The translations under genes and the position numbers were made by a program. This document shows, piece after piece, positions 24,848 to 31,246 of a stretch of 34,391 bases of DNA; positions within the stretch are counted from its first letter, which is position 1, and every line of letters starts with the position of its first letter. Under the pieces are notes generated by a model. That model was not told the origin of the DNA, did no database searches, and saw nothing but the letters and a program-made list of their open reading frames with translations. Origin of the DNA: a virus; the IMG/VR virus record IMGVR_UViG_3300021586_000024, positions 1-34,391 of that record. One strand, 5' to 3'.

Positions 24848-25396
24848 TCATGTGCCCTGGCTGAATTGGCCCCAGCCAGGCGCAGATTCGATTCCGGGCA
24901 GCCCCAACTGGCCGCCGTTGCTTGGCGTCACCCGCGAACGGCTGGACGGGTCCATGCCAAACGCCTTCAGGTAGGTGTGCACCTGGGCGCGCAGCGTGTT
25001 CAGCATCTGCACCGCCACCGTCTGCGCTTGATACCCTTTGTCCGTGGTGAAGTAGAACGCCGAGGCCGGGTCGAAAGTCTCGCCACGCTCGGCGGCATAC
25101 GCCGCCCGCGCCGCCATGCTGGCGTTGATTGACTCTTCCATCAGCACCATGTGGCCCCAGGCCTGGCAGTAGAGCGCCAGGGCCGCGCGGTCAATGCGGC
25201 TGATGAGGCCCAGGCCTTGCAGCTCCACCGTGATGCGCTTCCACTCTTTGCGCGCCTCTTTGGTGAGGTGAGCCGGCGCATCTGGCACAACCACCTCGGG
25301 ATTGACGCCATCGGCCAGGTTGATGGGTCTTTTTCCGGGGTTTCCCGAAATGAGCTTGAGCACATTCGGCTTGGGTTGAGGTCCGCGCTGCCCCAT
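24848..25396 (-). CDS. terS: Terminase small subunit (P27 family)
   Basis: This 182-residue protein starts MGQRGPQPKPNVLKLISGNPGKRP, the highly characteristic opening of P27-type small terminase subunits. A helical region (LTKEARKEWKRITVELQGLG) and RIDRAALALYCQAWG follow. It recognises the packaging site and loads TerL. A G-rich stretch on the minus strand lies between it and the HNH gene. Confidence 0.9.
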   Translation of the reverse strand: MGQRGPQPKPNVLKLISGNPGKRPINLADGVNPEVVVPDAPAHLTKEARKEWKRITVELQGLGLISRIDRAALALYCQAWGHMVLMEESINASMAARAAYAAERGETFDPASAFYFTTDKGYQAQTVAVQMLNTLRAQVHTYLKAFGMDPSSRSRVTPSNGGQLGLPGIESAPGWGQFSQGT

Positions 25397-25399
25397 GGC

Positions 25400-25505
25400 T
25401 TAACCCCCCCCTTCCAAAACCTGCGCGCATGAAAATCCGACTGAACGGTCGGTCCCTTGTGCCGCCCCCTGGACTTTCGACCCCCCCTCCCCGGGCGCCC
25501 CCGTG
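25400..25505 (-). other. Candidate cos/packaging region
   Basis: On the minus strand this region between HNH and terS holds several G-runs: one of eight bases at about 25403-25410, others at 25480-25502 followed by GTCGAAAGTCC. The composition differs from neighbouring coding DNA. HK97-type cos phages with an HNH gene next to terS usually have cos here. No cohesive-end sequence can be read off, so this is only a candidate. Confidence 0.3.
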
Positions 25506-25897
25506 CGGGTCTGGCGCAGCCGAGCGAAGTAGGCGGCCTCATCCCAGCGCCCCAGGCGCTCTGCAGCCGTCTTGGCCAAGTGCACCTCGTGGCTGATGGC
25601 CTGCAGGTTGCTGTCGTCATCGGTGCCGCCTGCAGCCTTGCTGACGATGTGGTCCACTGCCGATGCACTGATGAGGTAGCCGTGCCGCAGCGACGGCTGG
25701 CACAGCCCACCATCCCGGCGCATGATGCGCTCACGGATGCGGGACCATGCCGCGCCATACCCGCGCTGGTGCCGCGTGCCGCGCGAGCGATCAGCGAAGG
25801 AGCCAGCCCGCACGATGTGCTCTGGGCAGCGCGCCCCACCGTGCACAAGCACACCGCAGCCAGGTGCGGTACAGGGGCGGGGAGCGGCGGAGGGCAT
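25400..25897 (-). CDS. HNH endonuclease (packaging-associated)
   Basis: From ATG 25897 this is 165 residues. A Cys-rich N-terminus (C9, C14, C24) may bind zinc. The HNH core has VDHIVSKAAGG with H83, then SNLQAISHEVH with N97 and H103. The last 35 residues are a low-complexity tail (GAPGEGGSKVQGAAQG...) that coincides with G-rich DNA and may reflect a packaging site rather than protein constraint. HNH nucleases next to terS are needed for cos cleavage in HK97-like phages. The ATG at 25897 is preferred over a TTG just upstream. Confidence 0.85.
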   Translation of the reverse strand: MPSAAPRPCTAPGCGVLVHGGARCPEHIVRAGSFADRSRGTRHQRGYGAAWSRIRERIMRRDGGLCQPSLRHGYLISASAVDHIVSKAAGGTDDDSNLQAISHEVHLAKTAAERLGRWDEAAYFARLRQTRTGAPGEGGSKVQGAAQGTDRSVGFSCAQVLEGGG

Positions 25898-25941
25898 GGA
25901 AAGCAAAGCCCCGGCATCGTGAGATACAGGGTCTTGGTGTG

Positions 25942-25965
25942 GGCGCTACCGTGTGAGGTAGTGCC
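25942..25965 (-). terminator. Hairpin between the Q-like gene and late genes
   Basis: The sequence GGCGCTACC pairs with GGTAGTGCC across a 6-base loop (one wobble or mismatch). It sits in the short gap between the Q-like gene and the HNH gene, on the path of late transcription. There is no clear T-run, so it may be a pause site, a weak terminator or a target for the late regulator. I see no other gene in this gap. Confidence 0.3.
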
Positions 25966-25979
25966 GAGGTTGCCGAACT

Positions 25980-26387
25980 CTACCCGTGCTGGCGTATGTT
26001 GCAGTTTGACTGCGTTACGGTGTGGTCACTGGCCAGCCTTCCCGCCAGCCACCTGTGCGCCTCTTCCACCCGCTTGCCAATGGTGTCGGGCTGGCACCCA
26101 TCCACCAGCGCTGCAGCCTCGGCCGCCTGACGCTTGAGCACATACACCGCGGTGACCGTGGCCAGCAGCTTCGGCCGCTCCCGGCCCAGCTCAACCAGCG
26201 CCTGGTGCACCACGTGCGTCTGTTTGTTGCCCGGCACACTCTTCAGCGTCGGCGTGAGCCCAGGCGTCGGCGGGCTCCACGATGGGTGCAGCACGCTCTT
26301 GACGGGGTATCCTGACCCATCACCCACCGTCACCGCCAGCGCCCAGCGCTGCAGCATGTCGTCCACCCAGCCAATGCGCGCCATCAC
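25980..26387 (-). CDS. Possible late-gene regulator (antiterminator Q-like)
   Basis: This 135-residue protein lies between the replication helicase and the HNH/terminase block, the usual place of Q-type late regulators. The N-terminal MLQRWALAVTVGDGSGYPVKS resembles the opening of phage Q-like or RinA-like proteins, and the C-terminal AALVDGCQPDTIGKRVEEAHRWL looks like a helix-turn-helix. It may turn on late transcription. It starts at GTG 26387 or ATG 26384, both overlapping the helicase stop. Family membership is uncertain. Confidence 0.45.
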   Translation of the reverse strand: MMARIGWVDDMLQRWALAVTVGDGSGYPVKSVLHPSWSPPTPGLTPTLKSVPGNKQTHVVHQALVELGRERPKLLATVTAVYVLKRQAAEAAALVDGCQPDTIGKRVEEAHRWLAGRLASDHTVTQSNCNIRQHG

Positions 26388-27748
26388 TGCACTCCTTCAT
26401 CGTCTGCCCAATCGCCGATGCGCTGCCGGGCACCGTCGAAACAGAATCTCAGGCTGTCGGTGGCGCCGTTCTTGTGCTTGCACACATGCGCTTCCAGCAG
26501 CGGTTTGTCGGCCTCTTTGCGTGACAGCAGGTACGGCCGGCGCAGCAGCATGATGAGATCGGCCGCGCCCTCGATGTCGCCACTGTCCCGAAGGTCCCCC
26601 ATCTGCGGCGGGCCGGTGCGCTTGTCAGCCTCCCGGTTAAGCTGACTCAGCAGCACCACCCAGGTGTTCAGCTCTTTGGCCATCTGCTTGAGCCCGTTGG
26701 CCAGCGCGCCCAGCGACTGGTTGCGGTTGTCGCCCTCACCCGTCATCAACTGCAGGTAGTCAATGACCACCATCGCACAGTCGCGGTGCTTGCGCTTGAC
26801 GTGCTGCACATGCCGGCGCACATCACCCAGCGTGAGCGAGGGTTGATCGCACATCGACACCTGCAGCGGCTGCAGTAGCTCGATGCCCTCGGTGACGCCT
26901 GACCACATGTTGTCTGGCGCGTGCTTTGGGTTGCGGATGTCGGCCAGGTTGACGCCGCCGGCCGCCGCCACGTGCCGTGCGGTGAGCATCTGCAGGCTGT
27001 CCTCCTGGGTCAGCATCAGCACCCGGTTGCGACGCGCCACGCTGCGGCACAGCGACAGGGAAAACGCGGTCTTGCCGTTCGACGGCCTGGCGCCCACCAC
27101 CCACACCTCACCCCGGCGGCCACCCTCAGCGGTCAGCCTGTCCAGCGCACGCAGCCCCGTGGGCATGGCGTCGGTTTCGCCCGATGCACGGCGCTCCAGG
27201 GCGTCGATGAACGCGAGTGACAGCGGCTGCAGGTCTTGCGGCTCATACCCGCCCTGGCCATCCTGCAGCCTCAGCAGCTCAGTCACCGCGCGGTCAATCA
27301 TCGCGTCGGTGTCCACCTGCCCTTTTCCCCAGGCCTGCGCCGACAGCGCCTCAGCCGCGGCAATCACCCGGCGCCGGCGGGAGCTTTCCAGCACCAGACG
27401 GGCATATTCCGTGGCGTGCGCCGCGTTGGGCACTGACTCCAACAGCGCCTGCAGGTAAGCCCGCGTCTGGCCTGCAGCCTCGGCACTGTCGGCCGGCTCA
27501 TCGACACCGCAGCCGATGGCTTGGCCGCGCTGGCGCAGCACCTCGGCCACCGTCAGCACATCAGCCGGCCGGCCAGCCGTCACCAGGGCAGTGGCCGCGC
27601 CCCACACCGCGCGGTGTTCCCACACGTAGAAGTCAGCGTCATCCATGGGCGGCACCTTGTCCAGCACGCTGTTGTCGCACAGCAGCCCGCCTATCAGCCC
27701 TTGCTCAGCCTGCAGGCTGTGGGGCGGCACTCGCAGCTCGCCCGTCAT
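26384..27748 (-). CDS. dnaB: Replicative DNA helicase (DnaB family)
   Basis: A 454-residue phage DnaB-type helicase that unwinds DNA at the replication fork. The N-terminal DnaB domain (about 8-110) begins VPPHSLQAEQGLIGGLL. A linker precedes the RecA-like C-terminal domain, which has Walker A GARPSNGKTA (219-228), CAMVVIDYLQLM as Walker B, and LSQLNREADKR as the downstream motif. All are intact. The start overlaps the stop of the gene upstream (ATGA), suggesting translational coupling with a loader-like protein. Confidence 0.92.
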   Translation of the reverse strand: MTGELRVPPHSLQAEQGLIGGLLCDNSVLDKVPPMDDADFYVWEHRAVWGAATALVTAGRPADVLTVAEVLRQRGQAIGCGVDEPADSAEAAGQTRAYLQALLESVPNAAHATEYARLVLESSRRRRVIAAAEALSAQAWGKGQVDTDAMIDRAVTELLRLQDGQGGYEPQDLQPLSLAFIDALERRASGETDAMPTGLRALDRLTAEGGRRGEVWVVGARPSNGKTAFSLSLCRSVARRNRVLMLTQEDSLQMLTARHVAAAGGVNLADIRNPKHAPDNMWSGVTEGIELLQPLQVSMCDQPSLTLGDVRRHVQHVKRKHRDCAMVVIDYLQLMTGEGDNRNQSLGALANGLKQMAKELNTWVVLLSQLNREADKRTGPPQMGDLRDSGDIEGAADLIMLLRRPYLLSRKEADKPLLEAHVCKHKNGATDSLRFCFDGARQRIGDWADDEGVQ

Positions 27749-28242
27749 CTGCCGCCCGCCTTGCGGCCTGCCAGTTGCGCAGCCAGGTCACGCAAGCGCT
27801 GACGCGCCGCCGCTGCCGCAGCCGGGTCCACGGCTGGCGCCTCGGCTTCCTGTTGGGCCCGCTGTGCAGCCCTGGCCGCGTCAGCCGCTGCCTGCTCGCG
27901 CAGCCGTTCGCCCAGCTCAGCAAAGCGCTCGATGTGCGCCTCATCGCGCAGGATCAGCTCAAGGCCTGCGTACTCGGTGTCACGGTCATTGGCGCCGCGG
28001 TGCCATGCACTGGCCGCGCAGCCTTCAATGGCCAGCTCCAGGGTTTCAGCGTCGTACAGAGCCAGCGCCTTGCTGATGATCTTGCGCCGATCAGGGCCGA
28101 GTGCACAGCGCTTGGGGTTCTTGCCCAGCATGAAGACCCAGTGAGCGAAGATGCGCTCAACCTCGGGTGTTTCTGTGGCCATCGGTGGCCGTTTGCGCGC
28201 TCGCTGACCATCGAGCATGGATAACTGGAGAACTGGAGACAT
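27745..28242 (-). CDS. Replication accessory protein (possible helicase loader)
   Basis: A 165-residue protein with GTAGGAG Shine-Dalgarno context before ATG 28242. The core, VERIFAHWVFMLGKNPKRCALGPDRR and then ALALYDAETLELAIEGC, is a conserved block found in many phage and prophage replication modules. An Ala/Arg/Gln-rich helical C-terminus (about 110-165) follows. It is directly coupled to the DnaB gene, so a DnaT- or DnaC-like loader or initiator role is plausible but not shown. Confidence 0.6.
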   Translation of the reverse strand: MSPVLQLSMLDGQRARKRPPMATETPEVERIFAHWVFMLGKNPKRCALGPDRRKIISKALALYDAETLELAIEGCAASAWHRGANDRDTEYAGLELILRDEAHIERFAELGERLREQAAADAARAAQRAQQEAEAPAVDPAAAAAARQRLRDLAAQLAGRKAGGR

Positions 28243-28482
28243 TCACTCACTCCTACAAAAACCAGGGAACCACTGGAGGAAACTTGGCTGCTTTCTGGTG
28301 GACGGACCTAGCCCACCCTTGGCGCCAAGTCCTTCACTACTGCTCACCGGAGCCACGTAGACCCGCCAGCCTTGCGACGCAGGGGTGCTGGCTTCGCCGC
28401 CCCTTGCCACTTTTTCAACGTCTTCCCCCGAGTAGTGGCTTCTTCCCTGGCCGCTCGCGGTTTCCCCGCCAGCCAGGTGCAT
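28243..28482 (-). CDS. Possible small ORF in the replication operon
   Basis: A 79-codon open frame begins at ATG 28482 (MHLAGGETASGQGRSHYSG) and ends just before ATG 28242. It fills what would otherwise be about 260 bases without a gene between the winged-helix protein and the replication accessory gene. It has no recognised domain, has a low-complexity Gly/Ser-rich composition and lacks a clear Shine-Dalgarno. It may be noncoding. Confidence 0.25.
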   Translation of the reverse strand: MHLAGGETASGQGRSHYSGEDVEKVARGGEASTPASQGWRVYVAPVSSSEGLGAKGGLGPSTRKQPSFLQWFPGFCRSE

Positions 28483-28499
28483 CAATGACCCGGCCGGCG

Positions 28500-28802
28500 C
28501 TACATCGGGCGCGCCTCGTGTGTTGATGACCCACGCCCCAGCCAGCAGGCCTGCAGGGCATCCAGCGCCTCCATGGCCCCGGTGCTGGTCTGTTCGTGCT
28601 GGGCAGCCGGCCAGACCTTCGCAGGCCGCCCACCGTCCAACACACACACGCCAGCGCTCACCAGCCGGCTGACGCTGTAGCGCGCCACCGCGTACCCCAC
28701 ATTGGCCCGCTGCGCCAGCTCGCGCACCGTGCCCGGCTGTTCATCGGCGGCCTGCAGCAGCGCCTGTGCCACCGGGCCGTACTGCCCACGGATGCGGGCC
28801 AT
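28500..28802 (-). CDS. Winged helix-turn-helix DNA-binding protein
   Basis: This 100-residue protein begins MARIRGQYGPVAQALLQAAD and has a clear winged-helix pattern, PGTVRELAQRANVGYAVARYSVSRL followed by SAGVCVLDGGRPAKVW. It resembles small DNA-binding proteins found between Cro-like genes and replication genes. It may control the leftward early operon or bind the replication origin. Its ATG overlaps the stop of the preceding frame by one base. Confidence 0.65.
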   Translation of the reverse strand: MARIRGQYGPVAQALLQAADEQPGTVRELAQRANVGYAVARYSVSRLVSAGVCVLDGGRPAKVWPAAQHEQTSTGAMEALDALQACWLGRGSSTHEARPM

Positions 28803-29005
28803 CAGCGGCATCCCCCACGCTCGCTGCGCACAAATGCACGGCATTGCGGGCTCTTTTCGGGGAATGCCATCAAGGCCGATTTGCCGATGCCGATGTCATC
28901 GGCATGGCCGCCACCACCCAAAAAGAAGCCCCGACCCACACGGGCCGGGGCAAATCCCGCAAAGCGGGAGGGAGGAGACAACTGAAGAAATGCGGCGGCA
29001 CTCAT
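28802..29005 (-). CDS. Doubtful ORF overlapping a terminator
   Basis: A 67-codon frame starts in an ATGA overlap with the Cro-like gene and ends in a TGATG overlap with the winged-helix gene, which argues for translation. But its middle (GRGFFLGGGG) is encoded by an intrinsic-terminator-like hairpin and T-run, which argues that the region is a leader. No domain recognised. Confidence 0.3.
   Translation of the reverse strand: MSAAAFLQLSPPSRFAGFAPARVGRGFFLGGGGHADDIGIGKSALMAFPEKSPQCRAFVRSERGGCR
28887..28905. promoter_or_regulatory. Perfect 19-bp dyad
   Basis: ATGCCGATG-T-CATCGGCAT has 9-base arms around a single central base, too tight for an RNA hairpin loop, so it is better as a dimeric DNA-binding site. 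It lies between the terminator-like hairpin and the winged-helix gene. It could be that protein's operator. Confidence 0.4.
28917..28951 (-). terminator. Intrinsic terminator downstream of the Cro-like gene
   Basis: On the minus strand GCCCCG...CGGGGC forms a GC stem extended inward by CCC/GGG, followed at once by TTCTTTTT. A second small hairpin (CCCGC-AAA-GCGGG) lies just before it. Position matches lambda tR1: after Cro, before replication genes. It would need antitermination or leak for the operon to be expressed. Confidence 0.6.
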
Positions 29006-29280
29006 GCAGCACCCCGCGAACACATGGTGTTGCACACAACCGCAGCCCCCGCACTCGATGGGCGCGCAGCCGCTGCCGCCCTGCAGCGCATGGCATGCTG
29101 CAGCATTGCGTCCACCGTCACCGCACCGCCTGTGACCTCTGCCACACGCGGGATAAGGCCCAAAGGCACCCCGGATTCGCGCCACAGCGAAACCGCCGCC
29201 TTTGTGCGCGACAACTGATCGGCAAGCCAAGTTGCCTTGCCAGCGTTTTCAGGCATGTCAAGCCACTGATGGAGTTCCAT
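29002..29280 (-). CDS. Cro-like regulator (YdaS family)
   Basis: A 92-residue helix-turn-helix protein divergent from the repressor. The N-terminal MELHQWLDMPENAGKATWLADQ and KAAVSLWRESGVPLGLIPRVAEVTGG are the YdaS-type Cro pattern. The C-terminal tail is Ala/Arg-rich. It should compete with the repressor for the operators and favour lytic growth. It is the first gene of the leftward operon. No Shine-Dalgarno is evident. Confidence 0.8.
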   Translation of the reverse strand: MELHQWLDMPENAGKATWLADQLSRTKAAVSLWRESGVPLGLIPRVAEVTGGAVTVDAMLQHAMRCRAAAAARPSSAGAAVVCNTMCSRGAA

Positions 29281-29286
29281 GGCCGA

Positions 29287-29328
29287 AGTTTAGGCGATCT
29301 TAAACCTACTTGTAAAGCACCCCCTAAA
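29287..29328. promoter_or_regulatory. Leftward promoter and operator pair
   Basis: Two 16-bp dyads of the form TTTAGG-N4-CCTAAA lie at 29289-29304 (TTTAGGCGATCTTAAA) and 29313-29328 (TAAAGCACCCCCTAAA, degenerate left arm), 24 bases apart. On the minus strand TTTACA (29316-29311) and TAAACT (29292-29287), 18 bases apart, could be the -35 and -10 of the promoter for the Cro-like gene. The near dyad covers this -10. The divergent repressor gene lies to the right. Confidence 0.55.
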
Positions 29329-29354
29329 CCAGTGGGTTGTACGCTGTTCGCGCC

Positions 29355-29666
29355 ATGCACTCCCTACGCCGCATCAAACTACAAGCTCTCATAGAAGGCC
29401 GTTTCAACGGCGATAGGGGAGCGTTTTTGGAAGCATCAGGACTCTCGAAAGGCCGGCTCAGCCAATTGCTGAACCCTGAAGAACCTTTCGGCGACACCGC
29501 CGCGCGCAACCTAGAGGATCGGCTGCACCTTGATCCGGGGTTTTTCGACGCAATGGACGCAAGAACCCTTGCGTTTGCACTGAATTTCGACCGACTGCCC
29601 GAGCACCAAAAGCAGCAGTGGGAGAACATCGTGGAGGTGCTGGCCAAACCAGCACCGGGCACCTAG
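29355..29666 (+). CDS. Short CI-like phage repressor
   Basis: A 103-residue protein with an N-terminal HTH domain: HSLRRIKLQALIEGRFNGDRG, then FLEASGLSKGRLSQLLNPEEPFGDTAARNLE, then a LHLDPGFFD motif, common in phage C-type repressors that usually carry an S24 peptidase domain. Here the protein stops after about 35 further residues with no S24 domain. Operator pairs flank the gene on both sides. No Shine-Dalgarno precedes the ATG, so a leaderless message is possible. A TTG further up is less likely. Confidence 0.75.
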   Translation: MHSLRRIKLQALIEGRFNGDRGAFLEASGLSKGRLSQLLNPEEPFGDTAARNLEDRLHLDPGFFDAMDARTLAFALNFDRLPEHQKQQWENIVEVLAKPAPGT

Positions 29667-29692
29667 TGGTTTCCCTTGTCAGACGAAACGGG

Positions 29693-29733
29693 TTTAGGTT
29701 TGACTTGACAGGCGGTTTAGGTTGACCTAAAGT
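29693..29733 (+). promoter_or_regulatory. Rightward early promoter with operator pair
   Basis: A perfect TTGACA (29705-29710) lies 17 bases before TAAAGT (29728-29733), a good sigma70-type promoter. Dyads lie at 29693-29708 (TTTAGGTTTGACTTGA, degenerate right arm) and 29716-29731 (TTTAGGTTGACCTAAA, perfect), 23 bases apart. The perfect one covers the spacer and -10, and the other covers the -35. Binding of the repressor would block this promoter, which drives the rightward operon starting at 29762. Confidence 0.7.
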
Positions 29734-29761
29734 GCGTTCCATCAACCCGATGGAGCGCACG

Positions 29762-29950
29762 ATGCTCAGCCAACCAACCCCGCAAGCACCAGCCACCGCG
29801 CTGCACGCCGCCCTGGCGCGCTACCGCACGGTGCACGACCTGCTGACCGCCGCGCACGACCAGGCGCAGCCCAATCGCTTTGCCGCCCAGCCGGCCGTGC
29901 ACCCCGCACTGGCCGCGCCCACCGTCACCCTGCAGAGTGCCGCGCAATGA
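29762..29950 (+). CDS. First gene of the rightward early operon, unknown
   Basis: A 62-residue Ala/Gln/Pro-rich protein (MLSQPTPQAPATALHAALARY, then RTVHDLLTAAHDQAQ). GGAG lies six bases before ATG 29762. It starts about 25 bases after the predicted transcription start and overlaps the next gene by 4 bases. No family recognised; being the first product of the early operon is its only clue. Confidence 0.6.
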   Translation: MLSQPTPQAPATALHAALARYRTVHDLLTAAHDQAQPNRFAAQPAVHPALAAPTVTLQSAAQ

Positions 29951-30423
29951 GTGCCGCCGCCCTGCTGATGCGCGCCATTGCCGCTGTGGCTTTCTGCGCC
30001 GCCTGCGCGCTGGTGCTGGCGTTTGCCAGCCCCGCCCACGCCAAGCTGGCCACGGATGACTGGCTGGCAGGCGCCCACCTGTTCAGCCGCCACGAAAACG
30101 CCGCGGCCTTCAAAGACGGCAACCGCGGCGCCTACGTGCAGCACCTGCGCACCGGCATCACGGCCGGCATCGTGCGCAACAGCTACGGACGCACCAGCGC
30201 CTACCTCGGGCACACCTGGCACACGGCAGATGGGCGCTTTGCGTTGACGGCCGGCGCCATCACCGGATACCCGGACAGCCCGGTATCACCGCTGCTGATT
30301 CCCAGCATGCGCCTGCCGCTGACGCGCAACCTGGCCGCGCGCCTGAGCTACCTGCCCAAGCCACCGCGGTATGGCGCCAGCAGCGCCGTGCACCTCAGTG
30401 TTGAAACCACGTGGGGCCGCTGA
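29947..30423 (+). CDS. Secreted phage protein with beta-rich fold, unknown
   Basis: A 158-residue protein with an N-terminal signal peptide (hydrophobic about 8-25, ending SPAHA-K). The mature part has WLAGAHLFSRHENA, VRNSYGRTSAYLGHTW and FALTAGAITGYPDSPVSPLL, a beta-strand pattern found in small secreted proteins of Burkholderiales and Pseudomonas phages. It might act in the envelope, for example in exclusion of other phages, but that is inferred only from early expression and export. It overlaps its neighbour by 4 bases. Confidence 0.65.
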   Translation: MSAAALLMRAIAAVAFCAACALVLAFASPAHAKLATDDWLAGAHLFSRHENAAAFKDGNRGAYVQHLRTGITAGIVRNSYGRTSAYLGHTWHTADGRFALTAGAITGYPDSPVSPLLIPSMRLPLTRNLAARLSYLPKPPRYGASSAVHLSVETTWGR

Positions 30424-30424
30424 C

Positions 30425-30568
30425 ATGCGCAGGCCCAACACCGCCACCTGGCCCAGCGCACTGCTGGCCATCTTCACCGGCGCCGGCATTGCCACCGGCA
30501 CCATGTACGGGCACCTCGTGCCCACTGCTGCGCAAGCCGTGTGGCATGCGCTGGGAGGTCTGCTGTGA
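30425..30568 (+). CDS. Small single-helix membrane protein
   Basis: A 47-residue protein with one hydrophobic segment (SALLAIFTGAGIATGTMYGHLV). It starts one base after the previous stop and its stop overlaps the next GTG. It probably sits in the inner membrane. Function unknown. Confidence 0.6.
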   Translation: MRRPNTATWPSALLAIFTGAGIATGTMYGHLVPTAAQAVWHALGGLL

Positions 30569-30867
30569 TTCGAGGTTTTGTGCAACTGCTGCGCGACATC
30601 ATCGCGCTACCCGGGCAACTGGCCGAAGAGGCGCGCGACATGCGCCGCCGCAGCGCCATCCACCGCCAGATTGATGAGCTGGACATGCGCGAGGCTCAGC
30701 TTCAACTGCGCCACGCCTGGCTGATGCGCGCCGTTGACTTCAGCGACGACGAGGCCCGCACGCAGGCCCAGGCCGCGCTGCAGCAAGTCAACCACGATCT
30801 GCTGGAGCTGGCGAAGACCCGCCGCCGCCTGCGCGTCAGCCTGAGCCAACTGCGCCTGGTGCTGTGA
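30565..30867 (+). CDS. Coiled-coil protein of the early operon, unknown
   Basis: A 100-residue protein from GTG 30565, which overlaps the previous stop (GTGA). It is helical and rich in Arg, Gln, Leu and Glu: LPGQLAEEARDMRRRSAIHRQ, then a long helix to the C-terminus RVSLSQLRLVL. A coiled coil is likely. No family recognised. Confidence 0.55.
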   Translation: MIRGFVQLLRDIIALPGQLAEEARDMRRRSAIHRQIDELDMREAQLQLRHAWLMRAVDFSDDEARTQAQAALQQVNHDLLELAKTRRRLRVSLSQLRLVL

Positions 30868-31235
30868 TGCCAACGGCCACCCAACGCGCCCATGCAGCCG
30901 CTGCGCCGCTGGCCATCCGCATCAGCGGCCGGCTGCTGTGCGATGCAGTGGTGCGCTACACCGTGGGCGCAGAGCCCCGGGCGCTGCTGGTGGCCGAGCT
31001 GGACGGCGCGCACGGCCTGCCCATCGTGGCGCAGCAAGACCTTGGCACCAGCCCCACCGCGCACATGGCCGCCCACAGCAAGTGCGCCAGCCTGCGGCAG
31101 CACGCCAGGGTGACGGCCTTTGGCGAAAGCATCAGCCTGTGGGTGCGCAACGGCGCCCCAGCGCTGCGCCTGAACTTCTGCAGCGACCTCATCCCCGAAA
31201 CCTACATCACCCGCCTGACGCGCGGGCAAGACTGA
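30867..31235 (+). CDS. Early operon protein, unknown
   Basis: A 122-residue beta-rich protein (LAIRISGRLLCDAVVRYTVG, then RALLVAELDGAHGLPIVAQQ). The pattern resembles a small beta-barrel, for example an OB-like fold, but no family was recognised. ATG 30867 overlaps the previous stop by one base. Confidence 0.6.
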   Translation: MPTATQRAHAAAAPLAIRISGRLLCDAVVRYTVGAEPRALLVAELDGAHGLPIVAQQDLGTSPTAHMAAHSKCASLRQHARVTAFGESISLWVRNGAPALRLNFCSDLIPETYITRLTRGQD

Positions 31236-31246
31236 AAGAGCACCCC

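Noticed and set aside
25141-25917. 258-codon minus-strand frame across HNH and terS
   Set aside because: It is an alternate frame of the HNH and terminase genes, with an implausible Arg/Ser/Pro/Cys composition.
28361-28470. Possible small RNA or repeat in the 28243-28500 region
   Set aside because: No stable hairpin series or repeated unit was found on reading both strands. Only a doubtful ORF can be stated.
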